This document shows, one piece after another, positions 42,804 to 51,519 of a DNA stretch of 51,827 nt (the first letter of the stretch is position 1; each line of letters begins with the position of its first letter). Both the position numbers and the translations under genes were made by a program. Source of the stretch: Bacteroidaceae bacterium (GTDB lineage Bacteria > Bacteroidota > Bacteroidia > Bacteroidales > Bacteroidaceae). The DNA lies in assembly GCA_017940605.1 (NCBI GenBank), contig JAGAYF010000034.1, positions 1-51,827 on the forward strand, written 5' to 3'. The notes under the pieces are model-generated. The model was not told where the DNA came from and did no database searches. It saw only the letters and a list, made by a program, of their open reading frames with translations.

Positions 42804-42811
42804 CAAAGTTA
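42804..42811 (-). promoter_or_regulatory. -7 box for the CE15 esterase gene
   Basis: On the minus strand TAACTTTG, 32 bases before the start codon at 42771. Confidence 0.55.
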
Positions 42812-42869
42812 AGAAAAGGCGTTAAAATAGGCCCTTTTGGATGGCTGAAAAGTTTTTATGTTTCCTGTC

Positions 42870-43184
42870 CTTGCTCCGTTTGATGAAAAATGTTTAATTT
42901 TGCTTCGGTTTCCGCTTCGTGCGGTGGCCGACTTACATCGTGGGTAAATAATTGACAAGCGTTTGCTGTTATTCGGAATTGCTTCAAGAACCTGAGAAAT
43001 TCTAAAGATTCCAGTCCGAAAGAATAAGTCGCAAATGTCTGTGCGTTAAGCATGGGCGTGACTTATCTGGACTGGTAGGCAATCTCAGGGCCTTTGAAGC
43101 ATGGATGGGAATCGTCCGTGCTTTATTTGTGCCCTGCCGCCTGCCTCCGAAGATAAGCAATGCGCGCTTTACATGCAATGGCGT
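42870..43184 (+). promoter_or_regulatory. Promoter and long leader of the methylase-nuclease pair
   Basis: CTTG at 42870-42873 and TAATTTTG at 42895-42902 are 21 bases apart and form a plausible promoter. The leader to ATG 43185 is about 275 bases. An in-frame ATG at 43101 would add 28 residues (MDGNRPCFICALPPASEDKQ...) without resemblance to the methylase family; whether they are translated is open. No other gene is seen here. Confidence 0.45.
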
Positions 43185-44252
43185 ATGGCAAACAAGAACC
43201 TCAATGCGGCCAAGGCCGCCAAGAAGGACGAATTCTACACGCAGCTTGCCGACATTGAGCGTGAGTTGCAACATTATTGGCGGCACTTTGCCGGAAAGGT
43301 CATCCTGTGCAATTGTGACGACCCTTATGAGAGCAATTTCTTTAAATACTTTGCCCTTAGGTTCAACCAATTGGGGTTGAAGAAGCTCATCTGCACCTGC
43401 TACGACGGGTCGCCCATGCAAGGCATGGAACTGTCGTTGTTTGCACTGGACGAAACGGGCGAACAGAAGAAAGTGGCCTACAAAGTGGAGATTTCGGAGG
43501 TAACGGACGTGAACGGCGACGGTGCTGTGGACCTGGCCGATGTGGAGCACCTGATCAAGAACGACAGGAACGTGCTGTCGTGCCTGCGGGGCAATGGTGA
43601 CTTCCGCTCGCCCGAGTGCGTGGAACTCCTGAAAGAGGCCGACATCGTGGTAACCAACCCGCCCTTTTCATTGTTCCGCGAGTACATAGGCCAACTGATG
43701 GAATATGGGAAGAAGTTCTTGATCATCGGGCATCAGAATGCAATTACTTATAAAGAAGTATTTCCATTAATCAAAGAGAACAAGGTTTGGCTTGGATATG
43801 GCTTTAAGGGAGCTGCCGCTCACTTTTTCTCTCCTTACGATGATATAGCTACAGCGGGCGATCATAGAGAAAATATGATACGTGTTTCTGGCGTGAACTG
43901 GTTTACCAACCTTGACATCTCAAAACGCAATGAGGAAATGGATTTGGTGTGCAGGTATTCGCCAGAAGAATATCCGCGATACGATAATTATGATGCAATA
44001 GAAGTTTCCAAGACCGCAGACATTCCGTTTGACTATGAAGGCATAATGGGCGTCCCTATTACGTTTCTTGATAAATACAATCCTAATCATTTTGAAATTG
44101 TAGGCTGTACTGAAAGTGAGGGAAAGGGATTATCATGCGGTTTGTGGAATATGGCTTCGCAAATTGCTCAAGCTCTCGTCAAGGGGCAAAAGAAATATAA
44201 GCGCATATTCATCCGCAACAAACAAATTGCCAAAAAATATGATGACGATTAA
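43185..44252 (+). CDS. Adenine-specific DNA methyltransferase, EcoRI-methylase family
   Basis: 355 residues from ATG 43185 (MANKNLNAAKAAKKDEFYTQ), the typical opening of this family. It transfers methyl from S-adenosylmethionine to adenine in DNA. The catalytic motif is NPPF at 158-161 in 'DIVVTNPPFSLFREYIGQLM'; 'KVILCNCDDPYESNFFKYFA' is the cofactor region. Residues 108-119 ('DVNGDGAVDLAD') form a dockerin-like EF-hand loop inserted before 'GNGDFRSPECVELL'. The 5' half is GC-rich and the 3' half (from about 43735) is clearly more AT-rich, so the gene looks mosaic. It overlaps the DUF262-HNH gene by 14 bases, consistent with a restriction-modification pair. Confidence 0.85.
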   Translation: MANKNLNAAKAAKKDEFYTQLADIERELQHYWRHFAGKVILCNCDDPYESNFFKYFALRFNQLGLKKLICTCYDGSPMQGMELSLFALDETGEQKKVAYKVEISEVTDVNGDGAVDLADVEHLIKNDRNVLSCLRGNGDFRSPECVELLKEADIVVTNPPFSLFREYIGQLMEYGKKFLIIGHQNAITYKEVFPLIKENKVWLGYGFKGAAAHFFSPYDDIATAGDHRENMIRVSGVNWFTNLDISKRNEEMDLVCRYSPEEYPRYDNYDAIEVSKTADIPFDYEGIMGVPITFLDKYNPNHFEIVGCTESEGKGLSCGLWNMASQIAQALVKGQKKYKRIFIRNKQIAKKYDDD

Positions 44253-45363
44253 GCAGATAGAAGTGACCGTTGGCGAGATAACCAAGGGCTATGTGAACAA
44301 CGATGAGCAGGGAGTGCGCGGCTATGATGGGCGGTTGGACATACGTCCGCCCTACCAGCGCGAGTTTATCTACAACGAGCGGGAGCAGCAGGCGGTCATC
44401 ACCACCGTATTGAACGACTATCCGCTGAATGTGATGTACTGGGTGCGACGGGCTGACGATGCCGAATGCCCCTATGAGGTGATGGACGGGCAGCAGCGCA
44501 CGCTGTCGCTGTGTGAGTATGTGGCGGGCCAGTTTGCCATTGACTTCAAAAATTTTTTCAATCAGCCCAAGGACATTCAGCAGCGCATCCTGGACTATAG
44601 GCTGACAGTCTACGTGTGTGAGGGCGAGCCGAGCGAGAAACTGGAGTGGTTCAGGACCATTAACATTGCAGGCAAGCCGCTTAACGAGCAGGAAATAGCC
44701 AATGCGGTCTATGCCGGTCCGTTTGTCAGCGATGCCAAGCGGCATTTCTCCAAGACGAACTGCGGTGCTTATAGGTTGGGCAAGGATTTGGTGAACGGTA
44801 CGCCCATAAGGCAGGATTTGCTGAAACGGGCCTTGGAGTGGATGGCCGACCATGAGACGCGCGAGGGACACCGGCAGACGGCTGTGGGCTACATGGCAAA
44901 GCATCAGCACGACCCCAACGCAAACAACCTGTGGACCTACTACCAGCTGGTGCTGAACTGGGCGCAGACCAATTTTGACATGAAGCGGTTCAAGAAAATC
45001 ATGAAAGGACTGGATTGGGCATGGCTCTACGACAGGTATGGGGGCAAAACGCTCAACACGGTCGAGCTGGCACAACGCATTTCCGCGCTGATGCGCGACA
45101 GTGAGATACAGCGGCCGCAGGGCATCATCCCCTACGTGCTGACTGGCGACGAACACAGCCTGGACCTTCGGGCATTTCCCGAGGATGTCAAGCTGGCCGT
45201 GTGGGAGAAGCAGAACCACATTTGCCCGCTGTGCGACAAGGAGTTTGATTTTGAGTTTATGGAGGGCGACCACATTACGCCGTGGCGCGATGGTGGCAGG
45301 ACGGTGGAAGAAAACTGCCAAATGCTGTGCCGCGAGTGCAACCGCAGGAAAGGAGCTAAGTAG
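44239..45363 (+). CDS. DUF262 and HNH nuclease domain protein
   Basis: 374 residues from ATG 44239 (ATG 44242 is also possible). The N-terminal DUF262 (GmrSD/ParB-like) domain has 'IRPPYQREFIYNEREQQAVI', 'VLNDYPLNVMYWV' and the hallmark 'YEVMDGQQRTLSLCEYV', which binds or hydrolyses nucleotide in related enzymes. The C-terminus is an HNH domain: 'ICPLCDKEFDFEFMEGDHIT' with 'WRDGGRTVEENCQMLCRECN', giving paired zinc cysteines and the catalytic histidine. It is probably the nuclease partner of the upstream methylase. A longer open frame back to 44116 overlaps the methylase and is rejected. Confidence 0.87.
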   Translation: MMTIKQIEVTVGEITKGYVNNDEQGVRGYDGRLDIRPPYQREFIYNEREQQAVITTVLNDYPLNVMYWVRRADDAECPYEVMDGQQRTLSLCEYVAGQFAIDFKNFFNQPKDIQQRILDYRLTVYVCEGEPSEKLEWFRTINIAGKPLNEQEIANAVYAGPFVSDAKRHFSKTNCGAYRLGKDLVNGTPIRQDLLKRALEWMADHETREGHRQTAVGYMAKHQHDPNANNLWTYYQLVLNWAQTNFDMKRFKKIMKGLDWAWLYDRYGGKTLNTVELAQRISALMRDSEIQRPQGIIPYVLTGDEHSLDLRAFPEDVKLAVWEKQNHICPLCDKEFDFEFMEGDHITPWRDGGRTVEENCQMLCRECNRRKGAK

Positions 45364-45371
45364 CAAATTTG

Positions 45372-45412
45372 AAAAAAGTAGCAGGCACTTGGCTCAAAGC
45401 CAAGTGCCTGCT
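45372..45412 (-). terminator. Terminator after clpB (leftward)
   Basis: AGCAGGCACTTGGCT, a 3-base loop, and its perfect 15-base complement at 45380-45412. On the minus strand it is followed by ACTTTTTTC. It also lies just after the rightward HNH gene and may help end that transcript. Confidence 0.88.
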
Positions 45413-45450
45413 GGATTGTCATGTGATGGTCTGTTCTGGCCGTCGCGGAA

Positions 45451-48048
45451 TCAGTTTCTGAAGATGATGCCTTCGCCGTTGCTGTCGGCAACGATGGGCT
45501 GGCTCTTGTCGACAGTGCCGCTGAGCAGGGTGCGGCTCAGGTTGTTGAGGAGGTCGCGCTGGATGGCCCGTTTGACAGGCCTTGCGCCAAATTCTGGGTC
45601 GTAGCCCGCCTTGGCCAGGAATGCGATGGCACTGTCGGTGGCTTGCAATTCCAGTCCGCTGGCCTTTAAGTGCTCGTTTACTGCCTGGATTTGCAGCCTT
45701 ACGACTTCCTCGATCTGGCTTTGGTTGAGCGGCTCGAACATAATGATTTCGTCCACACGGTTCAGGAATTCGGGGCGGAAGTGGCCTTTCAGTATGTTGA
45801 GCATTTCCTTGCGGGTCTGCTCCGTCATGTCCTGGCGTGACTGGGTGTCCTTGTCCTGCATCTCGTCGAAGCATTGTTGGATGTAGCTGCTGCCCAAGTT
45901 GCTCGTCATGATGATGATGGTGTTCTTGAAGTTGACGACGCGTCCCTTGTTGTCGGTCAGCCTTCCGTCGTCCAGCACCTGCAATAGGATGTTGAAGACA
46001 TCGGGATGTGCTTTTTCAATTTCGTCGAAGAGGACAACGCTGTATGGTTTCCGCCTGACGGCCTCCGTCAGTTGGCCACCCTCGTCGTATCCCACATATC
46101 CCGGAGGCGCACCAATGAGACGGCTCACGCTGAACTTCTCTTGGTATTCGCTCATGTCGATGCGCGTCATCATGGTTTCGTCATTGAACAGGTATTCTGC
46201 CAGTGCCTTGGCCAATTCTGTCTTGCCCACGCCGGTAGAACCCAGAAAAATGAAAGAACCTATGGGACGGTTGGGGTCTTGTATGCCTGCGCGGCTTCTC
46301 CTGACGGCATCGCTCACGGCTTGTATGGCTTCTTCCTGCCCAATGACGCGCTTGTGAAGTGCTTCTTCCATGTGGAGCAGTTTTTCGCGTTCGCTCTGCA
46401 TCATCTTGCTGACAGGGATGCCCGTCCAGTGGCTGACGACATCGGCAATGTCGTCGGGGGTGACTTCTTCCTTGAGCATGGAATTGCCTGACGAGGTTTC
46501 CTTTTGCTGTTGCTGGATGGCAGCTATGTCGTCGGCCAAGGCCTTGAGGCGGCCATAGCGGATTTCGGCCACGCGGCCGTAGTTGCCCTCGCGTTCGGCT
46601 TTCTCTGCTTCAAATTTGAGACGTTCCATTTCCTGCTTGTCCTGCTGAATCTTCTCTTCCAGTGCTTTTTCACTTTCCCATTGGGCGCGATAGGATGTTT
46701 CTTCTTCTTTTAACTTGGCAATTTCGGCATTCAGTTGGTGCAGCTTTTCTTCGTCATTTTCCCGCTTGATGGCTTCGCGTTCTATCTCGAGTTGGCGCAG
46801 CCGACGCGTGATGTCGTCCAGCTTTTCGGGCATGGAGTCGCGCTCAATGCTGAGTTTTGATGCGGCTTCGTCCATTAGGTCAATAGCCTTGTCGGGCAGG
46901 AATCGGCTCGTAATGTACCTGTGGGATAATTCTACGGCTGCAATGACGGCATCATCTTGTATGCGGACCTTATGATGGTTTTCATATTTTTCTTTGAGTC
47001 CTCGTAAGATGGAAACGCTCTCTTCCACGCTAGGTTCATCCACCATGACAGTTTGGAAACGGCGGTCAAGGGCCTTGTCCTGCTCAAAATATTTTTGGTA
47101 TTCGTCCAATGTGGTTGCACCGATGCAGCGCAATTCGCCGCGGCTTAGGGCAGGCTTCAATATGTTGGCTGCATCCATGGCACCTTCCCCTTTGCCTGCG
47201 CCGACCAGTGTATGGATTTCGTCGATAAACAGAATGATGTTGCCGTCGCTCTTCTTTACTTCGCTGACAACGCTTTTCAAACGCTCTTCAAACTCGCCCT
47301 TGTATTTTGCTCCTGCAACCAACGCGCCCATGTCGAGAGAGAAAAGTCGGCGGTTCTTTAGGTTTTCAGGAACGTCACCGCGTACGATTCGTTGCGCCAA
47401 TCCTTCTGCAATTGCAGTCTTGCCTGTACCTGGTTCTCCGACTAAGATGGGATTGTTCTTTGTGCGGCGGCTCAAAATCTGCAGTACCCGACGGATTTCA
47501 TCGTCGCGGCCGATGACCGGATCCAGTTTTCCGTTCCGTGCATCCTGCACGAGATCACGGGCATACTTGTTCAGTGCTTGGTAAGTGTCTTCGGCGTTCT
47601 GCGTCTTAACCTTGTCGCCTCCGCGTAGTTCATTGATTGCTTTTCGTAGTCCATCCTCCGTAATGCCTGCATCTTTCAATATTGTGCTTACGGTGCTTTT
47701 TACCTTGAGAAGTGCGGTGAGTAGGATTTCCAAACCTACAAAATCATCGCCCTCAGCTTGTGCTGTTTCTTCTGCCTTGAGGAGAACGTCATTGGTGGTG
47801 CGGCTCAAGTAGGGCTCGCCTCCGCTGACACGTGGGAAATTGCGAAGCTGATTGTTCACAATGGTGCTTACTTGTGCGTCATTGACCCCCAACTTGTTAA
47901 AGAGGTAGTGTGTCGTGTTCTCACCTACTTCCAAAATTCCTGATAGCAGGTGTTCAGGCTCAATGGCCTGCTGGCCATTCTTCTGTGCGCAACGGATGGC
48001 TGCTTGTATGGCCTCCTGCGCTTTGATTGTGTATTTGTCTATATTCAT
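45451..48048 (-). CDS. clpB: ATP-dependent disaggregase ClpB
   Basis: 865 residues from ATG 48048 ([20 protein letters not shown]). It rescues aggregated proteins with DnaK. Clp N-domain to about 150; first AAA+ with '[20 protein letters not shown]' and '[20 protein letters not shown]'; the middle coiled coil at about 400-520 ('[20 protein letters not shown]') that marks ClpB rather than ClpC; second AAA+ with '[20 protein letters not shown]' and '[17 protein letters not shown]'. A good Shine-Dalgarno-like AAGGAGA lies just before the start. An open frame upstream (to 48195) is not translated family sequence. Confidence 0.95.
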   Translation of the reverse strand: MNIDKYTIKAQEAIQAAIRCAQKNGQQAIEPEHLLSGILEVGENTTHYLFNKLGVNDAQVSTIVNNQLRNFPRVSGGEPYLSRTTNDVLLKAEETAQAEGDDFVGLEILLTALLKVKSTVSTILKDAGITEDGLRKAINELRGGDKVKTQNAEDTYQALNKYARDLVQDARNGKLDPVIGRDDEIRRVLQILSRRTKNNPILVGEPGTGKTAIAEGLAQRIVRGDVPENLKNRRLFSLDMGALVAGAKYKGEFEERLKSVVSEVKKSDGNIILFIDEIHTLVGAGKGEGAMDAANILKPALSRGELRCIGATTLDEYQKYFEQDKALDRRFQTVMVDEPSVEESVSILRGLKEKYENHHKVRIQDDAVIAAVELSHRYITSRFLPDKAIDLMDEAASKLSIERDSMPEKLDDITRRLRQLEIEREAIKRENDEEKLHQLNAEIAKLKEEETSYRAQWESEKALEEKIQQDKQEMERLKFEAEKAEREGNYGRVAEIRYGRLKALADDIAAIQQQQKETSSGNSMLKEEVTPDDIADVVSHWTGIPVSKMMQSEREKLLHMEEALHKRVIGQEEAIQAVSDAVRRSRAGIQDPNRPIGSFIFLGSTGVGKTELAKALAEYLFNDETMMTRIDMSEYQEKFSVSRLIGAPPGYVGYDEGGQLTEAVRRKPYSVVLFDEIEKAHPDVFNILLQVLDDGRLTDNKGRVVNFKNTIIIMTSNLGSSYIQQCFDEMQDKDTQSRQDMTEQTRKEMLNILKGHFRPEFLNRVDEIIMFEPLNQSQIEEVVRLQIQAVNEHLKASGLELQATDSAIAFLAKAGYDPEFGARPVKRAIQRDLLNNLSRTLLSGTVDKSQPIVADSNGEGIIFRN

Positions 48049-48171
48049 AATGATCTCCTTTCTTCTGGATTTTATCCGTTTTCCCTTTATATCAAAATAC
48101 TTGCCAATTGCTCTTTTGTGACTTTTTGGCGCATTCTTCGGTAAAAATGGCAGACTTATAGGGTTTTTTGT

Positions 48172-48179
48172 TAACTTTG
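48172..48179 (+). promoter_or_regulatory. -7 box for the sigma-54 activator operon
   Basis: TAACTTTG followed by C, 21 bases before ATG 48201, in the region divergent from clpB. It supports 48201 over the earlier in-frame start at 48168. Confidence 0.6.
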
Positions 48180-48200
48180 CACCGTGAATCATCATTCTCT

Positions 48201-49391
48201 ATGGACGAAAAGTTAATTGCGAAGATAAAATCAGCCCACAGTATTGTGGGACGTTATGAAGGATTGGACCATGCTTTGAATGTCGCACTCCAGGTTGCTC
48301 CTACCGATTTGCCCGTTCTTGTCACAGGCGAAAATGGAACGGGCAAGGAAATGATTCCTCGCATCATACATGAGAATAGTTTAAGGAAGAACAAGAATTA
48401 TTTTGCCATAAATTGTGGGTCTATCCCTGAAGGCACGATTGATTCAGAACTATTTGGCCATGTGGCAGGTGCTTTTACGGGTGCGATAGGTGACCATAAA
48501 GGCTATTTTGGAGTAGCCAATGGCGGTACTCTATTCTTGGATGAGGTAGGGGAGCTGCCATTGAACACGCAAGCCCGTTTGCTGAGGGTGTTGGAGACGG
48601 GAGAATTCATCAGTGTGGGTTCAAGCCAGGTGCAAAAAACGGATGTCCGCATTGTTGCTGCGACAAATGTCAATCTTCCCAAGGCAATCAGCGAGGGACG
48701 TTTCAGGGAGGACCTTTATTATAGGTTGAATACCATTTTTGTCCAAGTCCCACCCCTGCGAGAGCGTGGCGAGGACATTATTCTCTTGTTCAATAAATTT
48801 GCATTGGATACAAGCGAGAAGTATCGCATGCCGTGTATCCGTTTGAGCGAAGACGGAAAGCAGCATTTGTTGAAATATTCATGGCCTGGTAATGTGCGTC
48901 AGTTGAAAAATGTCGCTGAAAACCTGTCAATCACTTCAGGTGAGCGCATTATTACGGCCCAAATCTTGGAAAACTATATCCCCTTGGACCGGCAGAGTAC
49001 GGAGTTGGTGCAGGTAAATGGCGAAGGGCAGCATAGCTATACCCGTGAAAGGGAAATGTTGTTCAATGTTTTGTTGGAATTGCGCAATGAAGTCAAGGAT
49101 TTGAAAGGTCTGGTGGCTTCGCAAGAGAAACGGTTGAATGAGTTGGGAGGACATGTCGCCGTTCCTACTCACCATGTCAGCGCGCTTCCGTCGTCATATT
49201 CTGAGCATAATGATATCTATGTGGAAGAAGCAGAACCCATTTTGCAGATGTCTGACTTGGAAAAGGATGCCATAAAGAAATCTTTGGATAAGTATCACGG
49301 TTCAAGACGCAATGCCGCGGCTGAATTGGGTATTTCTGAAAGGACTTTGTACAGGAAAATCAAGAATTATGGATTGGAAAAAGATGAATAA
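48201..49391 (+). CDS. Sigma-54-interacting transcriptional regulator
   Basis: 396 residues. It has no receiver or sensor domain; the AAA+ activator domain starts near residue 15. Walker A 'LVTGENGTGKEMIPRIIHEN', the sigma-54 contact loop GAFTGA in 'FGHVAGAFTGAIGDHKG', Walker B 'GGTLFLDEVGELPLNTQARL', then 'WPGNVRQLKNVAENL'. The C-terminal Fis-type HTH is 'SRRNAAAELGISERTLYRKI'. It activates RpoN promoters; targets are not known. It overlaps lptE by 8 bases, and the block sigma-54 activator-lptE-TPR protein is conserved in Bacteroidales, normally followed by secG. Confidence 0.92.
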   Translation: MDEKLIAKIKSAHSIVGRYEGLDHALNVALQVAPTDLPVLVTGENGTGKEMIPRIIHENSLRKNKNYFAINCGSIPEGTIDSELFGHVAGAFTGAIGDHKGYFGVANGGTLFLDEVGELPLNTQARLLRVLETGEFISVGSSQVQKTDVRIVAATNVNLPKAISEGRFREDLYYRLNTIFVQVPPLRERGEDIILLFNKFALDTSEKYRMPCIRLSEDGKQHLLKYSWPGNVRQLKNVAENLSITSGERIITAQILENYIPLDRQSTELVQVNGEGQHSYTREREMLFNVLLELRNEVKDLKGLVASQEKRLNELGGHVAVPTHHVSALPSSYSEHNDIYVEEAEPILQMSDLEKDAIKKSLDKYHGSRRNAAAELGISERTLYRKIKNYGLEKDE

Positions 49392-49899
49392 TAAGATGCT
49401 TTTCCGTGCTCTGATTTGTTCAGTACTGCTTTTCTTGGTGTCTTGTTCTGTGAAATATACCTTTACAAGCACCAGTATCAACTATGATGTGACCAAGACC
49501 ATACAGTTCAGTGATTTTCCCATTCGTTCTTCCTATGTTTGGATGCCCATGCACTCCATGTTCAACAATGAACTTCAGGATACCTATGCCCGACAGACAA
49601 AGTTGCGTCAGGTAAAACGTAATGGCGATTTGCAATTGGCTGGTGAGATTGTTGAATACAGCCAGATAAACAAGGGGATTTCCGCCAGTGGCTTTGCTGC
49701 ACAGACACAACTGAAGATGACGGTCAATGTACGTTTCGTCAATAACAAAAAGCACAGCGAGGATTTTGAACAAAGATTCACTGCAACGGCCGATTATGAC
49801 TCTTCGCAGCAATTGGCCGCCGTTCAGGAAGAACTTGTCACGCAGATGATAAAGGATATTGTTGACCAAATTTATAATGCCACGGTGGCCAACTGGTAA
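49384..49899 (+). CDS. lptE: LPS-assembly lipoprotein LptE-like
   Basis: 171 residues from ATG 49384 (MNNKMLFRALICSVLLFLVS then C); ATG 49369 is possible. It is a lipoprotein with 'KYTFTSTSINYDVTKTIQFS' and 'QDTYARQTKLRQVKRNGDLQ', followed by 'LAGEIVEYSQ', as in Bacteroidota LptE. It plugs the LptD barrel that inserts lipopolysaccharide in the outer membrane. Confidence 0.85.
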   Translation: MNNKMLFRALICSVLLFLVSCSVKYTFTSTSINYDVTKTIQFSDFPIRSSYVWMPMHSMFNNELQDTYARQTKLRQVKRNGDLQLAGEIVEYSQINKGISASGFAAQTQLKMTVNVRFVNNKKHSEDFEQRFTATADYDSSQQLAAVQEELVTQMIKDIVDQIYNATVANW

Positions 49900-49928
49900 A
49901 TGACAGATGTTCACGGAAGATAAATAGC

Positions 49929-50681
49929 ATGAAAGTCGTTCAATACATAAGAAATACTCAACAACTGAATGCCGATTCCATTCAGCAGTTGCGACGTTTG
50001 TTGAAGAAATACCCTTATTTTCAATCGGTACGCCTGTTGCTTCTTCAAAATCTGTATCAAACCCAAAATGAGTTGTTTGAAACGGAGTTGCGACGTTCTT
50101 CTGTTCTGCTTAATGACAGGTCTGTATTATTTCAAATGATAGAGGGGGAACATTATGAGCTTAAACCCGAATACGATAGAAGAGACAAAAGTTCTTTGGA
50201 CGGAGCAGATCGCATGACATTACTCATTGACAGCTTTCTTGAGGCCCTGCCCGATGACGTTCCTCCTTCAAGTCATGGCATTACTGCCGATGCCAGCACA
50301 GATTACATGGCCTTTATGCTTCAGCAGGAAGATACCGATGCTTCATCTGGTGCAGAAAGTTCAAAGGGAAGCCCATCAAAGTCGCGTATGGTACTTTCCG
50401 ATAGGGAAGATTATGAAGTTCCTGAAGAAGAAAATGCTCCCCAAGAGACCTTTTTTACTGAAACTTTGGCCAAAATTTTCATAAAACAGCAAAAATATGA
50501 GCGTGCATTGGAAATTATACGTACTTTAAGTGCCGATAATCCAAAAAAAAATGCTTACTTTGCAGACCAAATCCAATTTTTGGAGAAATTAATTGATTTA
50601 AAAACTATAAAGAATATAATGAAACAGAAAGGATACCGATTCATTAAGATTCTGAATAAATTGAAGAAAGTTTATGTTTAA
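49929..50681 (+). CDS. TPR-like protein of the lptE block, with an altered C-terminus
   Basis: 250 residues. It opens MKVVQYIRNTQQLNADSIQQ and 'LRRLLKKYPYFQSVRLLLLQ', which match the helical protein normally located between lptE and secG. A TPR-like repeat lies in 'FFTETLAKIFIKQQKYERAL'. Relatives usually end soon after 'YFADQIQFLEKLI'; here 28 more residues follow (DLKTIKNIMKQKGYRF...), encoded by AT-rich DNA. This suggests the original stop was lost at a junction with foreign sequence near 50.6 kb. Function unknown. Confidence 0.8.
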   Translation: MKVVQYIRNTQQLNADSIQQLRRLLKKYPYFQSVRLLLLQNLYQTQNELFETELRRSSVLLNDRSVLFQMIEGEHYELKPEYDRRDKSSLDGADRMTLLIDSFLEALPDDVPPSSHGITADASTDYMAFMLQQEDTDASSGAESSKGSPSKSRMVLSDREDYEVPEEENAPQETFFTETLAKIFIKQQKYERALEIIRTLSADNPKKNAYFADQIQFLEKLIDLKTIKNIMKQKGYRFIKILNKLKKVYV

Positions 50682-50823
50682 CATATTATTGACAACACCA
50701 TTTGAGGCTTGGATTAAGGCTCACCCAATTATAGACCAAATCTTTGGTTGGGCATTCTTAGCAATCTTTGCTTATTATTTATATAAATTTGCTAAAACAC
50801 ATGGAAAAGAAAAAGATAATTGA
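50674..50823 (+). CDS. Small single-pass membrane protein, phage-like
   Basis: 49 residues starting MFNILLTTPFEAWIKAHPII, with one hydrophobic helix at about 22-40 ('QIFGWAFLAIFAYYLYKF') and a charged tail ending KEKDN. Its start overlaps the stop of the preceding gene. It lies where secG is expected but does not resemble SecG (one helix, no conserved Gly-rich loop). Short size, AT-rich codons and packed neighbours suggest a phage gene; a holin-like role is only a guess. Confidence 0.55.
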   Translation: MFNILLTTPFEAWIKAHPIIDQIFGWAFLAIFAYYLYKFAKTHGKEKDN

Positions 50824-51130
50824 ACTCCTTGAGAAACGTATTCAAGCTACTCGTAATGATTATCATCGTCAGATGGAGAGACACGAGAAGGATAGAAGAC
50901 AAGTAGCTCCTAATTCTGTTGAAGCTGCTAGTAGAATACGTGCTTTTAGCATGGTTAAAGAAATGCTAGATAATTCTAACCCACTTCAAGATATTAAGGA
51001 TTATATCAAATACATCAATAACGAACATCCCAAAAAAGATTTAATGATTCAATGGAACGATTCAATGATAAGAACATTTAAGGAATCTCTTGAGCTTGTC
51101 GGAATGCTTAACAATAAACATAACGTATAA
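50801..51130 (+). CDS. Small helical protein, phage-like, unknown function
   Basis: 109 residues, strongly charged, beginning MEKKKIIELLEKRIQATRND and 'YHRQMERHEKDRRQVAPNSV'. Predicted all-helical, with a likely coiled coil in the first 50 residues. No family recognised. It overlaps the membrane-protein frame by 23 bases. AT-rich codon use differs from the chromosomal genes upstream. Confidence 0.65.
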   Translation: MEKKKIIELLEKRIQATRNDYHRQMERHEKDRRQVAPNSVEAASRIRAFSMVKEMLDNSNPLQDIKDYIKYINNEHPKKDLMIQWNDSMIRTFKESLELVGMLNNKHNV

Positions 51131-51131
51131 T

Positions 51132-51275
51132 ATGGATAAGAAATTAATACAGCTTGTACGTGATACTGGACTCTCCGTCTCTTGGTGCAAGAAAGTTCTA
51201 GCATGTCATAGAGGAGATTACACTAAGGCACGTGAATATCTCAAGGGAGAAGGAAATATAAATTTCATTAGCTAA
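51132..51275 (+). CDS. 47-residue protein resembling the EF-Ts N-terminal (UBA-like) domain
   Basis: MDKKLIQLVRDTGLSVSWCK followed by KVLACHRGDYTKAREYLKGE. The pattern 'L.r.TG.s...CKK.L....gD...A.eyLr..G' is that of the N-terminal UBA-like three-helix domain of elongation factor Ts, which binds EF-Tu. Here the domain stands alone, without the EF-Ts core. An interaction with host EF-Tu is a hypothesis. It starts 2 bases after the previous stop. Confidence 0.65.
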   Translation: MDKKLIQLVRDTGLSVSWCKKVLACHRGDYTKAREYLKGEGNINFIS

Positions 51276-51284
51276 AGAAAGTTA

Positions 51285-51331
51285 AAAATCTGAGATTATT
51301 TTGGTAGTCTCAGATTTTTTTCGTAACTTTG
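51285..51331 (+). promoter_or_regulatory. Nested terminator and promoter
   Basis: AAAATCTGAGA at 51285-51295 pairs with TCTCAGATTTT at 51308-51318, then more T, forming a terminator for the genes upstream. The loop contains TTTG (51300-51303), and TAACTTTG lies at 51324-51331, 20 bases later: a full Bacteroidota promoter for the genes downstream. Confidence 0.8.
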
Positions 51332-51354
51332 CATCAAGGAATGAAAAATTGAAT

Positions 51355-51519
51355 ATGAAAAGAAAAGTAAGAATTAAAGGAACTGACATATACGTTAAGT
51401 GTATAGGGGCATCTTCTGGAGGAATGATATGCAAATACCTTAATGGTGACTTAAAGGGTGCAGGTGATGTAATTCCTGGTGATTGCCTTGTAGAAGAATA
51501 TGAAGATACGAAACCATGA
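51355..51519 (+). CDS. Small basic-acidic protein, phage-like, unknown function
   Basis: 54 residues starting MKRKVRIKGTDIYVKCIGAS, probably a small beta barrel ('GMICKYLNGDLKGAGDVIPG'). No family recognised. It uses the promoter at 51300-51331 and its stop overlaps the next start (ATGA). Confidence 0.6.
   Translation: MKRKVRIKGTDIYVKCIGASSGGMICKYLNGDLKGAGDVIPGDCLVEEYEDTKP

Noticed and set aside
44209-45366. Open frame on the minus strand opposite the DUF262-HNH gene
   Set aside because: Antisense shadow; the plus-strand protein has DGQQR and HNH motifs in order.
50674-50823. SecG subunit of the Sec translocase
   Set aside because: Position is right but the 49-residue protein has one membrane helix and lacks the two-helix SecG pattern.
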